Assembly: GCF_946482535.1 (NCBI RefSeq)
Contig: NZ_CAMLRU010000163.1
Location: 1-5,900, forward strand
DNA from: an uncultured Flavobacterium sp.
Lineage (GTDB): Bacteria; Bacteroidota; Bacteroidia; Flavobacteriales; Flavobacteriaceae
Direction of reading: 5' to 3'
DNA length: 5,900 nucleotides
Part shown: positions 1 to 5,900 of the stretch, piece after piece
Layout of the letters: the number at the start of each line of letters is the position of its first letter
How positions within the stretch are numbered: position 1 is the first letter of the stretch
Program-made: the position numbers and the translations under genes
The notes under the pieces: model-generated
The model's input: the letters and a program-made list of their open reading frames with translations, nothing else
Databases searched by the model: none
What the model was told of the DNA's origin: nothing

Positions 1-1880
1 AAGACGGTACGCCGCCCAAGATTTACAAATTGGGTTCGAATGCTTGGAAGGCCTTAAAACAAAAGACCAAAGCGCGTGTCAAACACATTGCGTTCAACTT
101 AATTCAATTGTACGCCAAGCGAAGATTGGAAAAAGGCTTCCAATTTGCGCCCGATAGTTATTTGCAAAACGAATTAGAAAGTTCCTTTATCTACGAAGAT
201 ACACCCGACCAAATCACCGCCACTCAAGACGTCAAAGCCGATATGGAAAAAGATCGTCCGATGGACCGATTGGTTTGTGGTGATGTAGGTTTCGGGAAAA
301 CAGAAGTGGCTATTCGTGCGGCGTTCAAAGCGGTGGACAATAGCAAGCAAGTCGCAGTTTTGGTGCCAACAACTATTTTGGCCTACCAACATTACCGTAC
401 TTTCTCAGAACGTTTGAAAGACATGCCGGTAAAAGTGGGTTATTTAAATCGATTTAGAACCGCAAAGCAAAAAGCCCAAACGCTGGAAGAATTGGCTTCC
501 GGAAAATTGGATATTATCATTGGCACACACCAATTGGTGAACAAGAATGTACAGTTTAAAGACTTAGGGTTGCTGATTGTAGACGAAGAACAAAAATTCG
601 GCGTCAACGTCAAAGACAAACTCAAAACTATCGCTGCGAATGTAGACACGCTTACTTTAACCGCAACACCTATTCCGAGAACGTTACAATTTTCATTGAT
701 GGCGGCCCGCGATTTATCCGTAATTACCACGCCACCGCCGAATCGTTATCCTATCGAATCGCAAGTGGTTGGATTTAATGAAGAGTTGATTCGCGATGCC
801 ATTTCGTATGAAATCCAACGCAACGGTCAAGTGTTTTTTATCAATAACCGAATCGAAAACATCAAAGAAATTGCCGGGATGATTCAGCGATTGGTTCCTG
901 ATGCAAGAGTTGGTATTGGTCACGGTCAAATGGAAGGCACTAAATTAGAAGAACTGATGCTAGGTTTTATGAATGGCGACTTTGATGTGTTGGTCGCGAC
1001 CACGATTATTGAAAGTGGTTTGGATGTGCCGAATGCCAATACGATTTTCATCAACAACGCCAATAATTTTGGTTTATCTGATTTGCATCAAATGCGAGGA
1101 AGAGTTGGTCGAAGCAATAAGAAAGCGTTTTGTTATTTTATTTGTCCACCGTATTCAGCCATGACCGAAGATGCGCGTAAACGCATACAGGCCTTAGAAC
1201 AATTCAGCGAATTGGGAAGCGGTTTTAATATTGCCATGAAAGATTTGGAGATTCGCGGTGCCGGAGATTTATTGGGCGGAGAACAAAGCGGTTTTATTAA
1301 CGAAATCGGATTTGAAACTTACCAAAAAATCATGAACGAAGCCATCGAAGAGCTGAAAGAAAACGAGTTCAAAGAACTATACGAATCCGAAAGCGACATC
1401 GACACCAAAGAATACGTCAAAGAATTACAAATCGACACCGATTTCGAACTGTTGTTCCCGGATGAATACATCAATAATATTTCAGAGCGTTTGAATTTGT
1501 ACAACGAATTAGGCAATATCAAAGACGAAGAAGGCTTAATTGCTTACGAGAATAAACTGATTGACCGTTTCGGGCCATTGCCTAAAGAAGCCAAAGCGTT
1601 GTTGAACAGTATTCGCATAAAATGGATTGCCACACACATGGGTATTGAAAAAATCGTGATGAAGCAAGGCAAACTCATTGGTTATTTTGTATCCGACCAA
1701 CAATCGGACTATTATAATTCTCGACAATTTTCTAAAGTGTTGCGATTTGTACAACAACACGGCAATCTCTGTAAAATGAAAGAGAAAGAAACCAAAAACG
1801 GTTTGCGATTGTTGCTCACTTTTGAAAATGTAAAATCCATTTCCCGAGCGTTAGAGTTCATGGAACTGATGAAAAATTAA
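1..1880 (+). CDS. mfd: Transcription-repair coupling factor Mfd, C-terminal part (5' end outside window)
   Basis: Mfd is a cytoplasmic DNA translocase that pushes stalled RNA polymerase off DNA and recruits UvrA for nucleotide excision repair. The reading frame is open from base 3 with no start, so the N-terminal part (UvrB-like modules and most of the RNA polymerase-interacting domain) lies upstream; 625 codons remain of a protein usually about 1100-1150 residues long. The superfamily 2 motor motifs appear in order: Walker A GDVGFGKT (279-302), motif Ia LVPTT (about 360), DEEQ box (582-593), TATPIPRT (660-683), TTIIESGLDVPNA (about 1000-1040) and QMRGRVGR (1089-1112). The TRG translocation region follows and then the C-terminal TRCF/D7 domain, with RFGPLP near 1566-1583. 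The frame is intact to the TAA at 1878-1880. The TTG at 30 is an internal leucine codon, not a start. A hairpin terminator follows immediately. Confidence 0.97.
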   Translation, partial: DGTPPKIYKLGSNAWKALKQKTKARVKHIAFNLIQLYAKRRLEKGFQFAPDSYLQNELESSFIYEDTPDQITATQDVKADMEKDRPMDRLVCGDVGFGKTEVAIRAAFKAVDNSKQVAVLVPTTILAYQHYRTFSERLKDMPVKVGYLNRFRTAKQKAQTLEELASGKLDIIIGTHQLVNKNVQFKDLGLLIVDEEQKFGVNVKDKLKTIAANVDTLTLTATPIPRTLQFSLMAARDLSVITTPPPNRYPIESQVVGFNEELIRDAISYEIQRNGQVFFINNRIENIKEIAGMIQRLVPDARVGIGHGQMEGTKLEELMLGFMNGDFDVLVATTIIESGLDVPNANTIFINNANNFGLSDLHQMRGRVGRSNKKAFCYFICPPYSAMTEDARKRIQALEQFSELGSGFNIAMKDLEIRGAGDLLGGEQSGFINEIGFETYQKIMNEAIEELKENEFKELYESESDIDTKEYVKELQIDTDFELLFPDEYINNISERLNLYNELGNIKDEEGLIAYENKLIDRFGPLPKEAKALLNSIRIKWIATHMGIEKIVMKQGKLIGYFVSDQQSDYYNSRQFSKVLRFVQQHGNLCKMKEKETKNGLRLLLTFENVKSISRALEFMELMKN

Positions 1881-1908
1881 AAAAGCCACTCGAATTGAGT
1901 GGCTTTTT
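1880..1908. terminator. Bidirectional intrinsic terminator between mfd and the protease gene
   Basis: A perfect 12-bp stem (1880-1891 with 1897-1908; core AGCCACTC/GAGTGGCT) closes a 5-nt GAATT loop. A run of T follows on the plus strand and, because the stem starts with A residues, a matching U run appears on the minus strand. It begins on the last base of the mfd stop codon and ends 21 bp before the stop of the converging protease gene, so it can serve both transcripts. Function is inferred from structure and position. Confidence 0.88.
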
Positions 1909-1929
1909 CTTTAGGAATAAATATGGTGA

Positions 1930-4110
1930 TTACATTTTCAGTACTTTGAAATTGGCTTCGACACCGTTGATTTTCAACTTGAAGAAATAAGTGCCGCCGG
2001 CAAAAGACGACATATCGATATTGGTGGTCATATCGTTCATTGTTTGGCTGAATAACAATTGGCCTTGAACATTGTAAACAATAACTTCCGAGATTGGATC
2101 TTTGGAAGTAATGGTTACATTTCCATTGGTAGGATTCGGATAGTAACTGAAATCTATAAAATCAGCTTCTTCTTCACCCAAAGTTCCCGTACAAGTAATA
2201 GTAGCATTCCATCCCGAAGTCACTACACCTTCATCAGAATAAAATCTGAAGGTAAGTGATCCGTCAGTAGCCGTTGAATTGAATTGACCCGGATTTACAT
2301 TTCCGGTCAAACCGTTTCCGAAAGTCAAATCGGGATAATCTGTAGAAGGACCGTCATGAATGTATAAATAGTCAAAATTTTCTTCGAGGTTAAAGCTGCT
2401 GAAAGTTACTCTGATTTTCAATCCGGGATTAGAAGGAATCATGGTTCTGGTCCAGTTTTCCATGTCGGTATAATTTCCTGAAGTGCCTCCCGTATCAGTA
2501 AAAGGAGTGCCGGAACAGAAATTAGCCGCATTGGTAGCAAAAACCAATTCTCTGATGACCGGATCAATATCATTACAGATTGGTCTAATTCTTACTTTGT
2601 AGTAGGTATTTGCCGTTAGGCTTGATACTGAATAACTATTAGTGGTTACGGTCACCCAATTAGGCGTAGTTGTTGCAAAAGGAGTTACAGAGATTTGCCA
2701 ACTGCTTGTGCCACTGTTATCCGTCCATGTGATAACGGCAGAATTTGTGGTAAGGTTCGTGGTGGTGATATCGCTTACGTTGTTACTGCAAAAATTAATA
2801 CAATCTAAGCTCAAACAAGTTTTACTGTTAACATTGTTTACAATCAAAGCTGTCGGTTGCGGACCAAATCCGTTACTAAAACTAATTCCGACACCTGAAA
2901 TCAAATGACAATAGCTCATTATAGTTCCTTTAACCGCTGAAGAAGGAATTGGCCCTTGGGGACAACTATTGTCGCCATAGCCCGCTTGCTGCCCACACCC
3001 GTCTATAACCGTATCGTTACTGTTCCAAACACACTGATGCGTATGCGGTGAACCAAGGGAATGACCAAACTCGTGAGTGATTACTTGAACGGTCCAAGAG
3101 AACGTAGGAACTGTTGAAAAACTAAAATTTACATCAGAATAACTGTGGTTATTAGTTTGACATAAAGTATTCAAATAGGCAACACCGCCTAAACCTCCGT
3201 CGTCAATTCCAACGAGCTGTCCCACATCTCCATCGAATATAGGTGTGAAATTTCTAAAGGAAGTTAAGTAGGCTGCAGAAGTAGTTCCAACGCCTTCAAA
3301 TGGATCTAAATCCGTCCAAATAAATATTGATTTTAGCCCTGTTGAAACACCATCCGCCGCATATAAAGTCTGGATATTATTAAAAACAGAAGTCATCCAA
3401 TTGGTCGTAGTGGTTGTATTCTCTCCGTTTTCAATGTAAAGATTGTTGTCAATTTCAAAATAAAAAGCAACACATCGATTGGTCTCAACACTATTGCCGT
3501 TTCTGTTGAATTGAGCCGGTGAAGGAACATAGGCATCTGTTTTGGTATGACAATCAAAATCATTAAAAACCTTCATTTTAGCGTCAGAATAAACAATGTA
3601 GTTCAATTGATTGTTTGGCTCTTTTAATTTTCCAACCACCACATTTCCCAATTCGGCACTTGAAAAAATTCCGTTGAGTTCTCCGTTAAAAAAGTTGAAA
3701 GATACTACGGAATTGGTTTCGCCTTTGATAATCCCGCGATAGTAAACTCCTTTTTCATAAGGGATATTTTTGGCCTTATCGGTATCCACGTGAAAACCTT
3801 CAACAAAAGGGTTTGATTGGTATAACAGAAGTGAAATCTCCTGATTTTGGTAAGGGATTTTCAATTCAATAGTTTCATATCGATTGGCTGTAATCACATT
3901 CAATTTTGACATATCCAATGTTGCCAAAGTTGCTTCTTCAACCACCTTATTTACTTCATCATTCACCCCATTTTGAACCGGTGATAATACTGAAACCGGT
4001 TTGAAATCGGCGTTCATTTTTTGCAGCTCGCCAACTCTTTGGGCAATTTTATTTTGTGCTCCGACAAAGTTCACGAGGAACAGTATGGCTAACAGTAAAA
4101 CTTTTTTCAT
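1930..4110 (-). CDS. Secreted metzincin (reprolysin/M12B-like) zinc metalloprotease with FN3, CUB-like and T9SS sorting domains
   Basis: Predicted to be a 726-residue secreted endopeptidase. Residues 1-18 form a signal peptide (hydrophobic LLLAILFLVNFVGA, likely cut before Gln19). About 20-205 looks like a propeptide; Cys187 in FDCHT could act as a cysteine switch (inference). The catalytic domain (about 210-435) has the zinc site HEFGHSLGSPH (His346, Glu347, His350, His356) and a Met-turn IMSY at 397-400, the metzincin signature. An FN3-like domain (about 447-527), a CUB-like domain (about 532-641, with FDYLYIHDGPS) and a T9SS type A C-terminal domain (about 653-726, starting FSYYPNPTNG and ending FKVLKM) follow. 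This implies Sec export, then outer-membrane passage through T9SS with tail removal. The ATG at 4110 is preferred because the signal peptide begins there; an in-frame TTG at 4194 would add 28 residues before it. The substrate is unknown. M12B is the best family match by eye; M43 is less likely. Confidence 0.92.
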   Translation of the reverse strand: MKKVLLLAILFLVNFVGAQNKIAQRVGELQKMNADFKPVSVLSPVQNGVNDEVNKVVEEATLATLDMSKLNVITANRYETIELKIPYQNQEISLLLYQSNPFVEGFHVDTDKAKNIPYEKGVYYRGIIKGETNSVVSFNFFNGELNGIFSSAELGNVVVGKLKEPNNQLNYIVYSDAKMKVFNDFDCHTKTDAYVPSPAQFNRNGNSVETNRCVAFYFEIDNNLYIENGENTTTTTNWMTSVFNNIQTLYAADGVSTGLKSIFIWTDLDPFEGVGTTSAAYLTSFRNFTPIFDGDVGQLVGIDDGGLGGVAYLNTLCQTNNHSYSDVNFSFSTVPTFSWTVQVITHEFGHSLGSPHTHQCVWNSNDTVIDGCGQQAGYGDNSCPQGPIPSSAVKGTIMSYCHLISGVGISFSNGFGPQPTALIVNNVNSKTCLSLDCINFCSNNVSDITTTNLTTNSAVITWTDNSGTSSWQISVTPFATTTPNWVTVTTNSYSVSSLTANTYYKVRIRPICNDIDPVIRELVFATNAANFCSGTPFTDTGGTSGNYTDMENWTRTMIPSNPGLKIRVTFSSFNLEENFDYLYIHDGPSTDYPDLTFGNGLTGNVNPGQFNSTATDGSLTFRFYSDEGVVTSGWNATITCTGTLGEEEADFIDFSYYPNPTNGNVTITSKDPISEVIVYNVQGQLLFSQTMNDMTTNIDMSSFAGGTYFFKLKINGVEANFKVLKM

Positions 4111-4140
4111 GCTAATTGTTTTTTTGAGTATAAAGTTATT

Positions 4141-4148
4141 CAAAATCA
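4141..4148 (-). promoter_or_regulatory. Candidate -7 box of the protease gene promoter
   Basis: Reading on the minus strand, TGATTTTG matches the Bacteroidetes -7 consensus TAnnTTTG except for one base (G for A at position 2). Its last base is 31 nt from the ATG at 4110, the same distance as the consensus box before the LD-carboxypeptidase gene. Other one-mismatch boxes occur nearby (TAACTTTA at 4131-4138, TAGTTTTC about 10 nt further upstream), so the choice is uncertain in such AT-rich DNA. Confidence 0.35.
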
Positions 4149-4163
4149 ATTGAAAACTATTTA

Positions 4164-4176
4164 TAATTCGGGATTT
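4164..4176 (-). repeat. 13-bp shared upstream element, copy 1 (protease gene)
   Basis: AAATCCCGAATTA on the minus strand, ending 54 nt before the protease ATG. The identical 13-mer lies at 5561-5573, also 54 nt before the next signal-peptide gene on the same strand. It sits near the place expected for a -33 promoter element. The surrounding bases are not otherwise similar between the two sites, so this is not simply a duplicated intergenic region. Role unknown. Confidence 0.5.
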
Positions 4177-4190
4177 TAAGATTTGTTTAT

Positions 4191-4550
4191 TCAAAAATGA
4201 TAGAAAGCATCTTCTATGTGATCCATTTTATAATTATTTTCCTCTTTGTAAATGGCTATAATATCAAACCGAACGTCAACGTCTAAATCATTAGAGATGA
4301 TATATTCATTTACGGCTTTGACTAACAACTGGATTTTCTTGGGTTTTACAAAATCTTGCGGTAAACCATATTCGATAGAAGAGCGTGTTTTAACTTCAAC
4401 AACGGCCAAGATATTGTCTTTTTGGGCAATGATGTCAACTTCAGCTTTTTGAAAAGTCCAATTGGTTTCCAATATAGCATAGCCTTTCTTTTGCAGAAAA
4501 TCTACTGCCAATTCTTCTCCAAATTTGCCTAATTCGTTGTGCTGTGCCAT
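4191..4550 (-). CDS. yraN: YraN/UPF0102 family protein, nuclease-like fold
   Basis: A 119-residue cytoplasmic protein of the UPF0102 (YraN) family, the normal length for it. The family belongs to the restriction-endonuclease-like/Holliday-junction-resolvase-like superfamily; its biological role is poorly established. Visible family landmarks are LGKFGEELAVDFL (7-19) with the N-terminal acidic residues Glu12/Glu13, AEVDIIA (36-42, the usual GEIDLIA) supplying Asp39, and VVEVKTR (50-56) supplying Glu52 and Lys54; together these form the E...D...ExK metal-site pattern. A late RFDIIAI strand (94-100) and a C-terminal IEDAF motif also fit. The ATG at 4550 directly follows the TAA of the upstream LD-carboxypeptidase gene with no gap, so co-transcription and translational coupling are likely. 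Nuclease activity is inferred from the fold only. Confidence 0.93.
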   Translation of the reverse strand: MAQHNELGKFGEELAVDFLQKKGYAILETNWTFQKAEVDIIAQKDNILAVVEVKTRSSIEYGLPQDFVKPKKIQLLVKAVNEYIISNDLDVDVRFDIIAIYKEENNYKMDHIEDAFYHF

Positions 4551-5507
4551 TTATTCAAAAACCACTTTGCTTTTTTCGGCGGTAATTTCCATCGTAACTT
4601 GTCTGCCGAAAATCAAAGCGCGATTGTCTCTGATATGTCCGGCCGGAAAGTTATATAAAATTGGAATGTTCAGCCCTTTGGTAGTATCTTCTATGATTTC
4701 CAAAGCATTTCTGCCCCATGGAATTTCGTTGTCTTTCATTTCGGTCATGCCGCCAACTATGATCCCTTTCAAACTTGATAAACAACCGTTGCGTTTCAGG
4801 TTCATCATCATACGATCAATATGGTATAAATATTCGTCTAAGTCTTCAATGAAAAGGATTTTATCATGACAATCTATTGCCGATTCCGAGCCTAACAAGC
4901 TGTATAAAATAGATAGGTTTCCACCAACCAGTTCGCCTTTGGCTTTGCCTAAATGATTCAGCGCATCACAGTCTAAAGTGTATTGCAATTTTTCGCCGAA
5001 TAAAGCCGTGCACAGTGAATTCTTGGCTTCATCTGTAGCTCTGGCGACGCTTACCGGCATAATGGCATGCAAAGATTCGATGCCCATTCGGTTCAAATGA
5101 CTGTGTAAAACCGTTACATCGCTAAAACCGATAATCCATTTTGGGTTTTGTTGGAACTTGGTAAAATCTAATTTATCGATGATTTTCACCGTACCATAAC
5201 CACCACGAACACACCAAATCGCTTTGATATTCGGATTGTCCATTTGCTCCTGAAAATCGGCTGCGCGTTGGTCATCCGTTCCGGCCAATTGGTAATAATC
5301 TAGCCCGATGGTATTGCCTATTTTGACTTTCAAACCCCAACCTTCGAGCATGTCAATGGTTGGTTTTAAGTTGTCGTCGATGTTTTTTCTGGCAGTGGAA
5401 ACGATGGCAACGGTGTCGCCTTTTTGAAGATATGGTGGTGTAATCATCTTTTTTTGGGAATAAGAAGAAAATGTAATTAGTGAAACTAAGATTAAAAGGA
5501 TTCGCAT
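4551..5507 (-). CDS. ldcA: LD-carboxypeptidase, peptidase family S66, with predicted signal peptide
   Basis: Family S66 enzymes remove the terminal D-Ala from murein tetrapeptides at an L,D bond. At 318 residues it has the usual length. The Ser-Glu-His triad is in place: Ser129 in GFSDVT (127-132), Glu221 in FIEDLDEY (219-226) and His291 in AGHIRDN (289-295). Other family features are GDTVAIVSTAR (30-40), WCVRGGYG (98-105) and GELVGGNLS (191-199). Residues 1-17 (MRILLILVSLITFSSYS, followed by Gln) look like a signal peptide, which suggests a periplasmic enzyme, whereas E. coli LdcA acts in the cytoplasm on recycled murein peptides. An internal Met21 (MITPPYLQKGD) is close to where many cytoplasmic homologues begin, so a second, shorter form is possible. 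The ATG at 5507 is preferred because it includes the signal sequence and lies 31 nt after a consensus -7 box. The gene is first in a two-gene unit with yraN. Confidence 0.93.
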   Translation of the reverse strand: MRILLILVSLITFSSYSQKKMITPPYLQKGDTVAIVSTARKNIDDNLKPTIDMLEGWGLKVKIGNTIGLDYYQLAGTDDQRAADFQEQMDNPNIKAIWCVRGGYGTVKIIDKLDFTKFQQNPKWIIGFSDVTVLHSHLNRMGIESLHAIMPVSVARATDEAKNSLCTALFGEKLQYTLDCDALNHLGKAKGELVGGNLSILYSLLGSESAIDCHDKILFIEDLDEYLYHIDRMMMNLKRNGCLSSLKGIIVGGMTEMKDNEIPWGRNALEIIEDTTKGLNIPILYNFPAGHIRDNRALIFGRQVTMEITAEKSKVVFE

Positions 5508-5537
5508 GAATCAAAAATGATTGTAAATTGGCTGTAC

Positions 5538-5545
5538 CAAAAGTA
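5538..5545 (-). promoter_or_regulatory. Promoter -7 box of the ldcA-yraN unit
   Basis: On the minus strand TACTTTTG is an exact match to the Bacteroidetes TAnnTTTG -7 consensus. Transcription would start a few bases downstream, leaving a leader of roughly 25 nt before the ATG at 5507. No clear TTG is seen at the usual -33 distance; that position falls in the 13-bp element and inverted repeat instead. Confidence 0.6.
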
Positions 5546-5548
5546 AAC

Positions 5549-5573
5549 AAATCCCAAAATTAATTCGGGATTT
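5549..5573. repeat. Inverted repeat between divergent promoters
   Basis: AAATCCC (5549-5555) and GGGATTT (5567-5573) form perfect 7-bp arms around an 11-nt AT-rich centre. The right arm is near the -33 position of both flanking promoters, about 15 nt from each -7 box. It could be an operator, or a weak hairpin of no regulatory importance; there is no upstream gene on either strand for it to terminate. Confidence 0.5.
5561..5573 (-). repeat. 13-bp shared upstream element, copy 2 (ldcA gene)
   Basis: AAATCCCGAATTA on the minus strand, ending 54 nt before the ldcA ATG and 15 nt before its -7 box. It is identical in sequence, strand and distance to the copy at 4164-4176 before the protease gene. 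Here it also contributes one arm of the inverted repeat, which the other copy lacks. Confidence 0.5.
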
Positions 5574-5587
5574 CGTGGCTAAAAAGT

Positions 5588-5595
5588 TATTTTTG
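5588..5595 (+). promoter_or_regulatory. Promoter -7 box of metG
   Basis: TATTTTTG matches the Bacteroidetes TAnnTTTG consensus exactly and ends 18 nt before the metG ATG. Transcription starting a few bases later would leave a leader of only about 10-15 nt, too short for a structured leader or T-box. No good TTG is present in the -33 region. Confidence 0.6.
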
Positions 5596-5613
5596 CACTC
5601 TATTTATCTGAAT

Positions 5614-5900
5614 ATGTTAGAAAATCCAAAAAGATATACCATTACAGCGGCTTTGCCCTATACTAATGGTCCAATTCACATCGGGCATTTGGCCGGAGTT
5701 TATGTGCCGTCAGACATTTACGCGCGCTATTTGAGGTTACAAGGAAAAGACGTGGCATTTATTTGCGGAAGCGATGAACACGGCGTAGCCATTTCCATGA
5801 AAGCCAAAAAAGAAGGCATCACTCCGCAACAAGTAATCGATAAATATGACGGAATTATTCGCAAGTCATTTATTGATTTCGGAATTTCGTTTGATAACTA
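5614..5900 (+). CDS. metG: Methionyl-tRNA synthetase, N-terminal part (3' end outside window)
   Basis: MetG is the cytoplasmic class I synthetase that charges tRNA-Met, including the initiator, with methionine using ATP. The 95 codons present cover the first half of the Rossmann catalytic domain. [20 protein letters not shown] contains the exact HIGH signature at residues 22-25, followed by FICGSDEHG (49-57), which matches the conserved FIC-D-HG segment, and [12 protein letters not shown]. The KMSKS loop, anticodon-binding domain and any C-terminal tRNA-binding extension lie beyond the window. The ATG at 5614 is well supported: the family motif begins within a few residues and a consensus -7 box ends 18 nt upstream. 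It is transcribed divergently from ldcA across a 106-bp gap. Confidence 0.97.
   Translation, partial: MLENPKRYTITAALPYTNGPIHIGHLAGVYVPSDIYARYLRLQGKDVAFICGSDEHGVAISMKAKKEGITPQQVIDKYDGIIRKSFIDFGISFDN

Noticed and set aside
30..32. TTG as a start for a 616-residue helicase gene
   Set aside because: The frame is open upstream to base 3 and those residues (DGTPPKIYKL) match the end of the Mfd RNA polymerase-interacting domain, so the TTG is an internal leucine codon.
174..1760. Several open frames of 63-96 codons overlapping mfd, on both strands
   Set aside because: They lie fully within the well-supported mfd frame, show no recognisable motifs and have no promoter or spacing of their own.
2059..2908. 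Plus-strand open frames of 66 and 88 codons opposite the protease gene
   Set aside because: They are antisense to the CUB-like, FN3 and catalytic coding sequence and have low-complexity, motif-free translations.
4252..4869. Plus-strand open frames opposite yraN and ldcA
   Set aside because: Both overlap genes whose catalytic motifs are intact, and neither resembles a known protein.
5353..5550. A 65-codon minus-strand frame spanning the ldcA start and its promoter
   Set aside because: It overlaps ldcA out of frame, would have to begin upstream of the likely transcription start, and has a basic, low-complexity C-terminus typical of a chance frame.
5596..5613. T-box or riboswitch leader for metG
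   Set aside because: Only 18 nt separate the -7 box from the ATG, too little for a structured leader.
1..5900. A novel multi-gene system, mobile element, CRISPR array or RNA gene
   Set aside because: All long frames belong to known families, no direct-repeat arrays, terminal inverted repeats, transposase motifs or tRNA/rRNA-like sequence are visible, and the non-coding gaps are short (49, 80 and 106 bp).

Overview
The window looks like chromosome of a Bacteroidetes bacterium, most likely a flavobacterium close to Flavobacterium. The signs are AT-rich DNA, no Shine-Dalgarno boxes before the starts, promoter -7 boxes of the Bacteroidetes type (TAnnTTTG), signal peptides ending in (A/S)-Gln, and a secreted protease with a type IX secretion (T9SS) sorting domain. 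This placement is inferred from the sequence alone.

Layout: (1) 1-1880, plus strand: the C-terminal 625 codons of mfd, the transcription-repair coupling factor; the gene begins upstream of the window. (2) 1880-1908: a strong hairpin flanked by A and T runs, which can terminate mfd and the converging gene. (3) 1930-4110, minus strand: a 726-residue secreted zinc metalloprotease with signal peptide, propeptide, metzincin catalytic domain, FN3, CUB-like and T9SS type A domains. (4) 4111-4190: an 80-bp gap with a candidate promoter. (5) 4191-4550 and 4551-5507, minus strand: a two-gene unit with yraN (UPF0102, nuclease-like fold) directly after an S66 LD-carboxypeptidase (ldcA-like) that carries a signal peptide; the upstream stop codon touches the downstream ATG. 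(6) 5508-5613: a 106-bp divergent promoter region with a consensus -7 box for each direction and an inverted repeat between them. (7) 5614-5900, plus strand: the first 95 codons of metG, methionyl-tRNA synthetase, running off the window.

The genes are mostly housekeeping (DNA repair, murein recycling or turnover, tRNA charging) plus one accessory secreted protease. I see no mobile element, CRISPR array, RNA gene or novel defence-like system. The most notable unexplained signal is a 13-bp sequence (AAATCCCGAATTA, minus strand) found exactly 54 nt before the ATG of both the LD-carboxypeptidase and the protease, close to where a -33 element would sit.
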